Below, piece after piece: positions 11,349 through 23,950 of a stretch of 64,000 bases of DNA. The notes beneath the pieces were generated by a model. The model ran no database searches. It saw only the letters and a list, made by a program, of their open reading frames with translations, and was not told the DNA's origin. Position 1 is the stretch's first letter; the number at the start of each line of letters is the position of its first letter. The translations under genes were made by a program, and so were the position numbers. This stretch comes from Warburgia ugandensis (Eukaryota; Streptophyta; Magnoliopsida; Canellales; Canellaceae), in contig CP141134.1 of NCBI GenBank assembly GCA_035236585.1, forward strand, positions 22,312,414-22,376,413. The letters are read 5' to 3'.

Positions 11349-11803
11349 CTGTAACAGTGTAAATGGGAAATGAAAGAGATAGCAAATATCGTCCTTTTTT
11401 CTCTATTATGGGATCAACTAGAAAGAGCAAAAGGATGCATCAAGTGTTATGCGTGGTGGTTAGGATCAAAGCATAGTAACACAATCACACATAAAGACAC
11501 ACAAGGTTTATGTGGTTCGGCTATGTATAACTTATGTCCACGAGAGGAGGAGGGGGAATATTTTCACTATGTGAGAGAGACGTACAACCCGTTTGCTAGA
11601 TACCTTTTAGCTCTGCCTCTAGTCCTATTTATAGAGGCTAGAGGTGATTTAGAACTTTCCTGGTAGATTCCTAGTATTTTCTAATTCAAATTTCCTTTTC
11701 CTTATTTGGTTAGGACTCTTAATCAGATTAGAATTATAATTAACTAAGACTCTTCTTATCTTGCAGGACTCTTTGGGCGTGATAATGGGGATAGACGTTA
11801 TCA
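11349..11803 (-). repeat. Left LTR-like end of the Copia element (3' LTR)
   Basis: On the minus strand it begins TGATAACGTC at 11803, directly after the purine-rich GGAGGGGGAGAAT (11804-11816). It may end in GTTACA at 11349, which gives about 455 bp. A TATAAATA-type box lies on the minus strand at 11626-11633. The left edge is chosen for the TG/CA rule and is uncertain. Confidence 0.55.
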
Positions 11804-14800
11804 ATTCTCCCCCTCCATCCCCTTGCCATACTCCACTAGTCTGAGCTCATGCTTGCTATGTTTTTACATAGCAACAGCTTCTCATAGGTTATCACCTTTG
11901 TCAACATATATGTAGGATTCTCATTAGTGAAAATCTTTTCTAGCTTTAGCATCTATTCTTCTGTCACCTCTCATATCCAGTGATATTGTATGTCGATGTG
12001 CTTGGTGCGCATGTGATACATTGAGTTCTTGCTCAGGTCTAAAGCACTCTAACTATGACAATGTATCTTGTATTTTTCCTATGTGATACCGAGCTCCTGA
12101 AGAAACCGCTTTATCCACAATATTTCCTTGCCTACTTCAGCTACGAAAATATATTCAACTTCTATTGCTGATAGAGCTACGCACTTCTGCAACTTGGACT
12201 ACCATAATAAAGCTCCCCTGCAAAAGTGAAAATGAACCTTGATGTTGACTTTCTTCCATCAAGATCTCCAGCCATATCAGCATCTATGTAACCTTCCAGG
12301 AGTGTATCTATACTTTTGAAGCACAAGCACAACTTAGATGTGCCCTTCATGTACCGTAGTATCCACATCATGACTTCCCAATGATCTATGCTTGGATTTG
12401 AAAGAAATCTGCTCATGACTCCTACTGCAAGAGCAATATCTAGCCTTGTGCACATCATTGCATACATTAGACTCCCAACTGCTAATGAGTAAGGAATCTT
12501 AGCAATCTTGTTTGTTTCCTATGGTGTTGAGGGACACGTCCTTTTTGGTAATTTGAAATGAATGCCTAGTGGAGTGTTGACTAGCTTGATGCTCTCCATG
12601 TTGAACCTCTTGATTACTCATTCAATATATTTTTCCTATGATAGCCACAACTTCCTTGCTTTCCTATCAAGTGTAATCTTCATCATCAAAATCTGCTGCC
12701 CCTAAATCTTTCATGTCAAAAGACTTACATAACTCTCTCTTCAGCCTTCTGATCATAGTCATATCTGGTCCAACTATCAACATGTCATCTATATAGAGTA
12801 GTAGAATGACAAATTTATCCTCAAGTAATCTCTAGACGTACACACGCTAATTTGCAGCTATTCTTTTGAAACCTTGACTTGTCATGAATGAGTCAAACTT
12901 CTTATACCATTGTCTTGGTGCTTGCTTGAGGCCATAGAGACTTTTTTTCAACTTGCATACTAAATGCTTCTTCTTTTCTACTTCGAACCCCTCTAGTTGT
13001 TCCATGTATATCTCCTCCTTTAGATCTCCATGTAGAAAAGCTGGCTTGACATACATCTGTTCAAGCTCCAAGTTGTGCCTTGCCACCAATCTGAGTATAA
13101 TCCTAATTGATGTCATCTTTACTACTAGTGAGAAGATCTCGTCAAAGTTTATTCCTTTCATCTGTTAAAAACCTTTGACGACCAATCGCGCTTTGTACTT
13201 GACTGGTTCTCCATTGCCTCCTCTTTTGACCTTGAAGACCCACTTGTTCTTCAATGCTCCTTTCTCCTTGGGAAGTGTCACTAGCTCATATGTCTGATTT
13301 TTCTTTAATGAGCTAATTTCTTCTTGCATAGCTTGCACCCATTTGCCCTTGTCTACATGCGTCAGGTCTTGTTGAAAATTCTTTAGCTCCCCCTCATTAG
13401 TGAGCATGATATATTTTGATTTAGAATATTTCTGTGATGGAATCAGAATACATCTTCTTGTTGACATCTTTGGCTGAGCTTCTACTTCAGGCTGAGGTGA
13501 TAATTCAACATTTGATGTTATAACATCTTTTGCTACAGGGGACTGATGCTCCCCATGCTCGAACTCCTCTGTCTTTGGTTTAGCTTCTAGTGTAGCTTCT
13601 GAGTCGATCTGAATGGGTGCTGAGTCTAGTACTAGAGTTGGAGTGTTAGTATCTTTAGCCTTTCTTGGATCTTCATAGAACTGATTCTCTTAAAATATTA
13701 CATCTCTGCTACGGATGATTCTTCTCGTCTCAAGGTCCCACAATCTGTATTTGAATTCTTCATCTCCATACCCGATGAAGATACATGGGGTAGATTTTAG
13801 GTCTAGCTTTTGTCTCATCTCTTTAGATACATGTGTAAAAGCTTTGCACCCGAATACCCACAGGTGTGCATATGTCACTTTCTTGCTCATCCACTTCTAT
13901 TCTAGAACTTTGAAGTCAAGTGGTGCTAATGGTAACTTGTTGATCAAGTAGTAGGTGGTCATCACAGCTTCACCCCAGAATGGCTTAGGTAGCTTAGCCA
14001 TACTAAGCATGCATCTTACTCTCTCCATAATGGTTTGGTTCATCTTCTCAGCTACTCCATTATGTTATGGGGTATGTGAAACTGTCTTCTCGTGTCGAAT
14101 GTTGCGTGTTGCATAATACGCTCTAAACTCTTTTGATGTGTATTCTCCTCCATTGTCTATTCTAAGGTTATTGAGCTTCTTTCCAGTTTGTCGTTCCACC
14201 ATTGTATGAAATCTTTTGAAGCATTCGAATACCCATTCTTTATTTTTTACAAAGTATACCCGTACCCTCCTAGATGAATCGTCTATAAATGTTATAAAAT
14301 ATTTGTTCCCCCTCAGTGACTCTACTTCCATGGGACCACATACATCCAAGTACACCAAACTTAAGATTTCATTTCTTTTATTACTAGAAGAGGAGAAGGA
14401 AACTCTATGTTGCCTGCCAAATAAATAGTAATTGCATGGATTAAGAGCTATACCTTTGGCTAGTTTGATGAGCTACTTCTTTGCAAGTGTGAACTGACCT
14501 TTCTCTCCCATGTGGCCGAGTCTTCTATGCTAAAGGTTTGGAGATCCTTCATCCTCCATTGTGTTAAGGGTGTCTTTAGATATGCTTGTGTGGATCTTGT
14601 ATAGTGTGCAGCATATGTGTTCTTTAGCCACAATCATAGCGCCTTTCATCAATTTTCAGGTACTATTGCCAAAGTAGTTGGTGTTTGTCTGTCAAGAGCT
14701 GGGACTAATATCAGGTTTAGTCTGAGTTCTTGTATGTGTAGCACATCCTTAAGTATTACTATATAGCCTATGTCTGTCTTTATCTACACGTCACCGATCC

Positions 14801-15086
14801 CAACTATTATTGAGGAACTGTCATTCCCCATCTTCACAATGCTAATGTCTCCTTCTTTGTATGTGATGAAGAAGTCCTTGTGTGGAGTGGTGTGATGGGA
14901 AGCTACTGTGTCTATCACCCACTCTACTTTACTCTTGACTATGTGCAAGCATGACTCCTCCTTAGCAGTAAGCACTACTATGTCCTAAGCAATGGTGACT
15001 AGTGTCTCACCATTATCCTCCTTTGGCTTGCAATGATCCATCTCTTTCTTCAGTTTTTTACAATCTCTCTTTCAGATGCCCTGGAA

Positions 15087-15447
15087 TGCCTCACACACAA
15101 AAGAAGACAAGAAAATTTACGTGGTTTGGCCAAACTTGGCTAACTCCACGGGAGAGGAGGATTCCACTATAATCTAATCAGATTACATGGATGAGGAGGG
15201 GGAGAAGGCTTTGAACCTCCTGTAGCCCTCCTCTCTTTCTTTAAGGACAAACTCTCTCACACACCTAATCATATCATCACACACACACACACACACACAG
15301 GATTTTCTACACATGGATATGGATGGACACTTCTTTATTTGATCCTTCTTGATCAATCCTTATCTTCTTTGAACTTGTCCTAACAGTGTCCTAATGTTGC
15401 CAAGTTTCCTCACATGGGTATGGACCACATGCAGGTCCACCCCAACA
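15087..15447 (-). repeat. Right LTR-like block beside the Copia gag remains
   Basis: On the minus strand it opens TGTTGGGGTGG at 15447 and could close in GAGGCA at 15087 (361 bp). It shares the general Copia LTR motif around 'TTTACGTGGTTTGGCC...CCACGGGAGAGGAGG' with the left end, but the termini differ from those at 11803. It may belong to a different Copia family. I see no matching 5-bp duplications around it. Confidence 0.45.
15279..15299. repeat. (CA)n microsatellite
   Basis: About ten consecutive CA units inside the right LTR-like block. Confidence 0.9.
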
Positions 15448-16490
15448 TTAGGTGCATAATATTTTTGAGCCTTCATCTAGATATTGGTGTCATTTGTGAT
15501 GCTTCAAGCACTTGCCTGGAAGAACTGGCCAGGGATGCCTGTAAAGTTCACAGAAAATGAGTAAGAAAAGAGAACTGTAACATCATTTTCTTAGCTCCAA
15601 GAACTACAGCTAAGCTAATTATTCAGCATGAGCACCTAAGGTTGTTGCCAACAAGGTGAAGAGTTATCAGATTTGATGAATCTAAATAAATGATATCAAT
15701 CACTTGGCTATAGAAATAATCTAATTCTTGTAGTTTAAAGTCAATGCATAAGTGATCATAACTATGGTGTAAATTACAAATGATAATGTAAGTGGTAAAC
15801 CAAGTAGTTTTTCTTGAGAATTGCCTGCATTTCCACTTTGCCACAAGTTATAAATGAACTCAACCAACTGATGAAGCCCTAGATTTGTGAGATCTTAAAG
15901 GAGTTTTCACATGGCATATCCACCAATATAAAATTCACAACACTAATACGACCAACTGCTAACCTATTACTATTTCAAACAGTACCTATTTCCCTTCTAT
16001 TCAACCAATTTTAGTCTGCTAAACTTTAGTCAAGATCAACCCAGTCTTATGGTTTCTAATAAAGCATTAGTTCACACCTGGTGTAATTGAAGGAAAATGA
16101 AAGAAAAAAAAGAAAAAGAAAAAAAGAGTACGGATGAAAATTGCTAGATCTTAAACTTGATGATGAACTTCTTCAACATCCACACCAAATACTCTTAGAT
16201 CCCCTCATAGCTGATCAACCTAAATGAATATGAAACAGTATATGAACTTCAAGAATTAAGTTACAAGGCACAAGGAAATAGAAAATCCATCTTTGTTCTA
16301 TCAATAGAAGTTGCCAAAACAGAATAACCTTTAATATGGTTATCAATTCACCTCATCTCTAGTAGCAGCATTAGGTTGCACACACTCATCTAAATTACTA
16401 CCCACATGATCAATTCTCATAGATAAATTTCTCTTAGTAGCATGCATAAGAAAGAAATTTGGATATTTGAAGAGGCAAGACGTACAATAT
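15448..16490. other. Unassigned stretch
   Basis: No protein domain is visible on either strand. A purine-rich run lies at 16091-16127. On the minus strand near 15520-15590 a T-rich stretch ends in TTTACAG followed by GCATCCCTGG, which looks like a splice acceptor. Without a readable exon around it I do not call a gene. Confidence 0.35.
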
Positions 16491-16597
16491 CCTCATCCTC
16501 ATCATCATCAAGGCCTTATCCCAATTAGGGGTTGGCCACATGAATCTTATTCTTCCATTCCTCTCTATTAAGTACCATGGCTTCATTTAGTCCCAAC
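16491..16597 (-). mobile_element. 3'-end fragment of an RTE-clade LINE
   Basis: On the minus strand this is the same sequence as the 3' end of the LINE at 44150-44260. It has the 'CATGGTACTTAATAG' block, the stretch for the final residues HVANP, the stop region and the short tail rich in GAT units. Only about 107 bp remain, so this is a 5'-truncated copy, the normal outcome of LINE insertion. No target-site duplication could be identified. Confidence 0.8.
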
Positions 16598-16872
16598 ACA
16601 ATATCCTATCATGGAATAATGTGAGAACGCTAAATGAAACAAGTAAGAATATTATTTGCTGAATTGATTTTGACATCTAATAAAGGAATATGAAAGCCAA
16701 GTAGAAATAACATGGTAGCAATATGATGACCAGATCCATAGGTACACAAAAGCAATTTAGGTAGGTGCTAAACAATGCTTGACTAGAAAACACATTAGCA
16801 GGTTAATAGAGTCATTGCTCCATTTCCAAGCTAAGTTTTAGGATGACATTGGACTTGTACTACACAAGTCAT
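16598..16872. other. Unassigned stretch before the Athila LTR fragment
   Basis: AT-rich, with no ORF of interest and no clear similarity to the other repeats in the window. Confidence 0.35.
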
Positions 16873-17288
16873 GAATACTTCCTTCATGGGCCTATTTTAG
16901 TCATCTTTAACTCTTCTAATTGCTTCCATTGATCCATCATCTTGCTTTGATACGATCTTGGACCTTGATCTACTTTCAAATGTTGAAATTTATGCTTGAC
17001 TCTATATTTTGATCTTGATCTTTAATTCTCATTTCGATAAATCTCAGCCTTTGGATCACCCTCCATGACCTACAAAAGTTGAAAAATCCTAATTAAATCC
17101 TAAGAATATGATCATTCATATACTTACTCCAGATTAGCCTTTGAACTTAAAAATATAATATTTTAAAATTATTTGGTCAAAAAGGATTGTGTTATAAATT
17201 TTGCCCAAAAAAGCCTAAAATAATACTATAAATTATAACACATGGGCGACTAATTAGGTATTATTTATACAAGATTGAACACTTATCA
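16873..17288 (-). repeat. Part of the 3' LTR of Athila element 1
   Basis: It matches, in order, the outer end of the right LTR (about 32180-32577). Shared blocks include the 'CTTGGACCTTGATCTACTTT' region and the terminal TGATAAGTGTTCAA on the minus strand. The boundary at 17288 is fixed by the adjoining polypurine tract. Confidence 0.75.
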
Positions 17289-17424
17289 CAACCCCTAACT
17301 AGCATTTTGCTTTACTCTAACTAAGTTGACCAGGAAAGACACAAGATTTGAATGGACTGATAAATGTGAGGAAAGCTTCTAGGAACTAAAAAGAAGGTTA
17401 ACTACAACACCTGTCCTTACCTTA

Positions 17425-19315
17425 CCTTCAGGAAGTGGTGGATTTGAGATATACAGTGATGCTTCGCAACAAGGACTAGGCTGCGTACTTATGCAACATG
17501 GGAAGGTAATTGCTTATGCTTCTCGGCAACTCAAGAAGCATGAAGTCAATTACCCGACCCATGACTTAGAATTAGCGGCCATAGTCTTTGCCTTGCGAAT
17601 CTGGAGACATTATTTATATGGGGAAAAGTTTGAAGTTTTTACAGATCATAAGAGTCTTAAATATATCTTTTCCCAACAAGACTTAAACATGCGACAAAGA
17701 AGATAGATGGAGTACTTAAAAGACTATGACTTCTCCATTCATTATCACCCTGGAAAAGCTAATGTGGTAGTTGATGCATTAAGTAGAAAAACCCAAGGGA
17801 GGTGTGCAAGTCTATTAACTAAGAGATGGAAGCTATTACAAGAAGTAATAACATGGAAACTGGACATAAGTAAGCACAAGATCGTTATGGCAGGTCTAAC
17901 AATAAAGTTAGCTATTAATGAAAAGGTTAAGCAAGAACAAAAAGGAGATCTGGATATGCAAGCTTTCATAGGAAAACCAGGGTTTACTAAAGGGGAAGAT
18001 GGTAGCATCTACATGCAAGGAAGATTAGCGGTACCGAATAATGAAGCATTAAAACAAGAAATCTTAAAAGAGGCTCATCAGTCTAAGTACACTATACACT
18101 TGGGAGGAACTAAGATGTATCGAGACTTAAAGAGACAATATTGGTGGGATGGTATGAAAAGAGACATAGGAGAATTTGTGGCAAAGTGTCTAACATGTCA
18201 ACAAGTAAAGGCTGAACATCAAAGACTTGCGGGATTGTTACAACCCCTTGAGTTACTTGAATGGAAATGGGACCATATTACCATGGACTTCATTGTAGGG
18301 TTACCTAGGACCTCTAAGGGTCATGACATGATCTGGGTAATTGTTGATAGATTGACTAAGACAGCCCATTTCCTTCTTATACGCCATACCCAATCCACTG
18401 ACAGCCTATCTCAGCTATACATCAAAGAGATAGTGAGTTTACATGGCATACCCCTTAGTATCACTTCAGATAGGGATAGTCGCTTCACTTCGCAACTCTG
18501 GAAGTCCGTCCAAAAATCCTTAGGATCTTCCTTGAACTATAGCACAGCCTTCCATCCACAGATCGATGGACAGTCAGAGCGCACAATCTAGATAGTCGAA
18601 GATATGTTGCGAACCTGTGCCCTCGATTGGAAGCAGAGCTGGGATGAAAACCTACCGCTAGTCGAGTTTGCGTACAACAATAGCTTTCAGTAGAGCATTG
18701 GCATGGCTCCGTACGAGGTGCTCTATGAGAGACCCTGTCGATCACCCACCAGGTGGAGTGAAGTTGGAGAGTCCAGGGTGCTCCAGTTCGAGCTGGTGGA
18801 GCAATGCGCTGAGAAGGTCAAACTCATAAGAAGACACCTCCTCATAGCTCAAAGCTTCAAAAGAGCTATGCTGATCGAAGGAGGAGACCATTGGAATTCG
18901 ACATAGGAGAGCACGTCTTCCTGAAGATATTTCCCACTAAAGGAGTTATGTGGTTCAACATCAAAGGCAAGCTTTGTCCGCATTACATAGGACCTTTTGA
19001 AATCCTGGAGAAAGTGAGAAAAGTGGCCTATAGGATCGCACTACCCCCTCAGCTATCTGAAGTGCATAACGTATTCCATATATCTATGCTAAGGAGGTAC
19101 GTGCCTGACCCTGCTCATGTCATCAACCAGGTACCCATAGAGTTGACAGAGGATCTCAAGCTAGAGACTAGTTGAGATCCGGGATCATAAGAGTAAGAAG
19201 CTGCGGAACAAGGACATACACTTAGTCAAAGTTTTGTGGAGAAATGCACACATGGAAGAAGAGACTTGGGAACTGGAGTTAGAAATGCAAGAAAAGTACC
19301 CCGAGATCTTTTGAC
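17425..19315 (+). pseudogene. Tekay/Del polyprotein remains (RNase H to chromodomain)
   Basis: RNase H (17425-17706) carries [32 protein letters not shown] and [11 protein letters not shown]. Integrase follows (17707-18750), with the HHCC zinc-binding pattern and a DRLTKTAHF core. The integrase tail is at 18890-19175, with SEVHNVFHISMLRRYVPDP, which is diagnostic of chromoviruses. A chromodomain-like end runs to 19315, with [17 protein letters not shown]. It is a broken fossil. Confidence 0.85.
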
Positions 19316-19365
19316 TGTATATATTGTAGAATTTCGAGGGCGAAATTCCCCTAAGGGGGTAAGAA

Positions 19366-21105
19366 TGTAATGACTCCAATTTTGTAACATTAAAATCCCA
19401 AGTTAGCAATGAAAAGTTCACCTTTTGTAGATAAGGGTATTTTGGTCATTTTACTATTCACCCTGACTGAACCCAAAAGTTTGGTCCTGAAAATGATACC
19501 ATTAGGTGCATTTCGGAAAAATGAATCCAACATGACCAAAATCACCCAAAATGGAGTTAAAATGAGCAAGTTATGGCCCTTTGAAGTTCAGAGGCAAAAA
19601 TGTATTTTTCATTAAAAAACGGATCTAGACTGAGAAACACAGGGGCCCATTTTGATACAGGCACCCCTCTTCTTCAACCTCTTAGAGGGTTCTAGAACGA
19701 CGGTGTTTGGAGGAGAAATCACCGCCATTGTGGAGGTTTCTCCACCGCCTTTCAAGGGCGGTGAGAGCCCCTTCCAGAACCCTCTTATAGCTCTATAAAT
19801 AGAGATCTTGGGTGCCTCTAATGACAGCCCGAAAGCTTGGGAAAAACCCATTTTGGAGAAGCAACCAAGAGGAGAAACGTGGAGAAAAACTCGGTAATGA
19901 TTGTTTTGAATGCATGTTTTAAGTATAAGTTATATGATTTGTTTAGTATAACTTAATCTTATAAACGAATTCAACATACATATGACAAATACATTATGCA
20001 TAGACATGTTTTGCAAACAATTGCATATATTGCATGATTTGTGAGCATTGAGTTCTTGAAAAATTGCATGTCCTTGAGGGTTACCAAAAGACGTTGGAGT
20101 GCCCAAAAGATGCTGGGTAGGTAGTTGTGAGGGACCCAAAGAGGACAGGTTTTGAAAAAGAGGTTTTTGCTTGTTTGGTCTTATATGATTTGGGCTAATA
20201 AGCTCATGGCCACTATGCCGAGAGGTCTGGGTTGGCCTCCAGCCTCTACCACTACTAGGTGGAATGGGTACCACACCCAAAACGGGCAACGTCCCTACAT
20301 CGATTGCATGTGGTACAGGGGGCTACCACTGGTGTCATGGCACTGGGTTGATATGTCATATGCCCCATTGAGGCTATGACCGAGTGTCCTCAGGTACCCG
20401 GGGACCACACGGCGGCGAGGTCGTGGGCATAGTTTGGGCCTTATGGTTTCGTGGATTTACTTGCATTGCATATGGCATGACATGAGGTTGGTCGACCATA
20501 CCATACCATATATCCATGAGATGGATTTAGTTGAGCATCTTATGCACATCATTATGTTATAATATATATGATACTTTTGATTTGGATTATGTGATCCTTT
20601 AAGTCGTTAGTATTCTAATTCGACAATGGTTTTTAATCCCAATATTCAACATGAGTGTTCAAACATGCACATGTTTTGAAAGACCATATGATTTTAAACA
20701 TAGCATGCATTGTAAAACTAGTAGTGATGGACTCCTACTGAGTATAGTATATACTCACCCAATCCTCAACATTTTTCAGACACAAAGTAAACACTTAAGG
20801 ACAAGGTATGCCTGTGACAGAAGACACCAAGACTAAGTGCAAGTAAGTAAACCCCTACCTTATCTTTCAATGTTACTTGCTTGTAGTTACTCTCTATAGC
20901 TGAGGCTGTGATTAACACTTTCTTGAGAATAATGTTGATTTGAAACTATGCCATGGCTAGATAATTTGAAAATGTGTTTTGACACTCGGGGTTTTTATGA
21001 AAGATTGTTTTCCAAAATGAAAAAGATTTTCATGCATTTCATATTTATAAAACAAGAGATCTCGCCTTTTTATCAATTGCATCATATAAAACCTGGGTCG
21101 TCACA
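19366..21105 (+). repeat. 3' LTR of the 17311-21105 chromovirus (LTR copy A)
   Basis: It starts TGTAATGACTCC and ends GGGTCGTCACA, and is 1740 bp long. A TATAAAT box lies at 19794-19800. Its start and end match copies B (50279-55873) and C (58407-61226), but it is about 0.9-1.1 kb shorter than those copies would be without insertions, and it has none of their CpG-rich segment. Confidence 0.85.
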
Positions 21106-22637
21106 CTCACAATTACACTTAGCATATGCAACAAGCCTTTAAACCCCTACGTTACCCCTAATTAATGAGTTATGCCTTGTGAGGGTTTGCAATGAATATA
21201 CCCACGAAATTTATAAGGTTAAGTCCCTTAATTTATCTTAAAGACTTCTCATCCATTAGTACTCTACTTACTTTAACAACTTAATAAAGATGAAGAAGAA
21301 ATTCTACAAATTATCCACATACCAAAGCCATTTTATCCTAGTTTTATCTTGGAGTGCATGTCTGTGTACTACTACATAAGTGAGGACTTTTAAATAGATA
21401 TGCTTATTACTCCATTAGAAAGATGTCATGACCACAAATTCTCACTAGTATGCACTCAGAATTAAAGCTCTCAGAGAAAAGGGGTCAAAACAAATTTTCT
21501 CTCACTATGTGACTGACTCCAAAGATACTAATGGTTCACATAACTTTTTAAGCACTAATGAGAAAAATAATATGATCCCTTAGAATAGATGCTATTACCA
21601 AGACCATTAGAAATAGTTCCCCTTAATTCCTTTATCCTCATCAAGGCTATGTTCCATCTAAGATCAATAGGTCTTCAAATAGTACAAAACTTAGATTTAG
21701 GATAGGTTTTGAAAAGAAGAGTATCAGGGATTCAAAGTTCAAATATGACTAGAGATTTCAATGTATATTTGTTTGGACTACTTTTTCTTTTTGGTTGTAC
21801 TTGGAGTGAATATCTTCTCTATTTTTCCTTTCTATTCTCAACTTGTATTTTCTTTCTTTGATACTTTTCCTTTTATTTGTGAGAAGGAACACTTTTCTTT
21901 GAGTGAAAGGGTTTTAGATCTTTTTCACTTCTTTGAATTTTGTCCTTTTTTATACTTTTTCTACATCTCTACTTATTTTCGAAAGTAAGGTAAAGGATAT
22001 TTTAACTAGCATCTCTTTGGATTAGGGTTAAATTATGTTTGAGAAAGAAAAAGTCTTACCAAGAGGCTCAAAGGATCTAACTAGTGATATAATATAATGG
22101 GTAGGCTTTATATCTCTGGGCTAAAATAAGGATGGCCTATATCATTTCCTAGATTTCTTAAAACCTATAAGATTCAATAAATATTTAGGAAAGAAAGTTA
22201 GTACTCCTTTTTGTTTCTTAGCAATTTGACTAAAACAAAGATACTAAGATCTTTCAAAGCAAATATATATTGAAGAAGATAGTGAATTATGTATAACCCT
22301 CTTAAAAAATGTAGTCTTTAATACATGTAGGATATATAGGTTTCCAATAATTTTTCTCAAGGTCTCTAAGTCATAACCATCTATTAGTCTAGACTTATGC
22401 ACTGTGTGGAAGTATATTCCAATATTTAACTTTCATAGAATACTTTAGGACATGAATAAAATGCAAAATTAACCATATGCATTTCTATTAAGGAGTTAAA
22501 GTAGTGTAAATACTAAATTTTAGGCAACCCAATTAGCATCACAGCAAAGGAACTTGACCTTAAAAACTTTTTAAAATCTAAAAACAATTCAATTTTTTTT
22601 TTTTTAAATACAAGAACTCAATAGAAACTCAGAAATC

Positions 22638-22925
22638 TCATATATATCTAGAACCCCAACCTGAACTAAACATTGTCCCTAATGTTTTGAAATATAGGAC
22701 ATCTATATGATAAATGAGTGATGCAAAACCATGAGACTCCAGTGGATCGAAGGTAGACAATGGTAGAAAAACATATGGAATTAGATCTTTAATAATGTTG
22801 CAAGAGTCATCAAGATTTAAGTGTTGTTGGTTGGCATTAAAAACATTAAGCTCAACTTTCATATTGCTAAAGAATAATTGTAATATATCATTTCTACAAT
22901 TGATGATGCCATTAGATGTTGCCAA
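22638..22925 (-). pseudogene. Athila element 1: remains near the protease end
   Basis: A minus-strand reading that parallels the plus-strand copy at about 33700-33900. Both contain ATSNxIIN, then NMKVxLN, then QQHLxLDD-like runs, and this is the linker after the retroviral-type protease in Athila relatives. It is a fossil and carries no function now. Confidence 0.6.
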
Positions 22926-23816
22926 GAATGGACATCCAAAATCACCAAAATCTAACTACTAGGATCTAATACAGATTTGGTATCCATGACTGTGAAATTG
23001 ATAGGAAAGTAAAACTAGTCCACTTGTATTAGAACATCTTTAACCATACCATGTGGAATCTTAACTGATCTATTTACTAGCTGCAAAGTGGTATTGGTTT
23101 GTTTAAGGTCATGGAGTCCTAATTGGTCATAGACAGAATAAGGCAACAAATTTACACTAACCCCTTAATCAAATAGTGTCCTTTCAATGACATGGTTTCT
23201 TATGACATAAGAGATAGTAGGACACCCTAGATCTCTTGTGACACCCCGGTTTTTTTATGAAAAGTTTTTGAATTTTTTTTAAAAAGATGGTGTGCCTCTA
23301 AATTTTAAAATACAAAAATAGTGGAAAACTTTTCTTTGAAATTCATTTTCCCAAAAACCTTGATGTCACCTGTATGCTCACACTATACATACATATATAT
23401 ATATATAGTTTTCTAGAAGATAGAAATTCATTTCTTAAAATAGGACCCATTCAGTAGTTCACTTGTATAACCCCTATAACATTATATTAAATGTCCAATA
23501 TCACAATTCAAATTACTAACTGCATAATACAAAAGCTTTAAATAAAGTACATACCTGAGTGCAGAAGTATGGTTGCTGGATTCCTCTTCTTGTGTACATC
23601 TTCTCCTATTTATCTATATCTAAGATATTGTAAACATAAAATATTTACAACATCTCAACAAGCTATGCTTGGTATGGGAGTTTAAGAAGCATGCTAAATC
23701 TTAAGATACATTAATTATTCCATAGTAATTAGAATATTCATTATCATAACAATTATATTGAATTGGATTTACTATATGTTTCATATTTCAATAATCCATT
23801 TATAAACTAAATATGT

Positions 23817-23950
23817 ACATGCTTCATAATCATTAAAAATCCATTGATAAATCAATTATTAACATGTTTCATAATCAATAATAATTCATTGATAAATCAA
23901 TTATTAACATGTTTCATAATTATCAATATCTACATGTTTCATAATTATAA
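23817..23950. repeat. 45-bp tandem repeat inside the solo LTR
   Basis: Units at 23817-23861 and 23862-23906 are nearly identical (ACATGYTTCATAATCA ... TTGATAAATCAATTATT). Two shorter units starting at 23907 and 23932 follow, each beginning ACATGTTTCATAATTAT. The sister LTR at 1-3863 shows no such array. Confidence 0.85.

Larger units (their letters stand above)
11349..15447 (-). mobile_element. Broken Tork-lineage Ty1/Copia retrotransposon
   Basis: A minus-strand Copia fossil. In minus-strand order, the visible parts are a gag zinc-knuckle end and an aspartic-protease region (about 15080-14780), GAG-pre-integrase and integrase core (about 14780-13690), reverse transcriptase (about 13470-12690), RNase H (about 12470-12150), a polypurine tract and an LTR-like left end. 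Readings such as NKYFITFIDDSSRRVRVYF, LKKSLYGLKQAPRQWYKKFD and DADMAGDLDGRKSTSRFIF are typical of the Tork/Tnt1 branch of Copia. The gene order protease-integrase-RT-RNase H is Copia order. The coding part is broken in many places, on the order of ten or more, so it looks old and inactive. The two end blocks do not match each other well. Confidence 0.85.
17311..21105 (+). mobile_element. Tekay/Del-type chromovirus fragment inside Athila element 1
   Basis: An incomplete plus-strand Ty3/Gypsy element. Visible parts are the RNase H domain (about 17340-17706, with [12 protein letters not shown] and [11 protein letters not shown]), the integrase zinc-binding HHCC region (about 18050-18220), the integrase core (about 18240-18750), the integrase C-terminal and chromodomain region (about 18890-19315), a polypurine tract (19350-19362) and the 3' LTR (19366-21105). 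This order and the chromodomain tail place it in the Tekay/Del lineage, the same family as the element at the right edge of the window. No gag, protease or 5' LTR is seen. It is broken with a handful of breaks in the visible coding part, so it is younger than the Athila host but inactive. Confidence 0.85.

Noticed and set aside
15087-15447. Solo LTR inserted in the Copia gag
   Set aside because: The five bases on each side (TGGAA and TTAGG) do not match, so a clean insertion cannot be claimed.
23817-23950. CRISPR-like array
   Set aside because: The units are directly adjacent with no spacers, inside a plant LTR; this is a tandem repeat.
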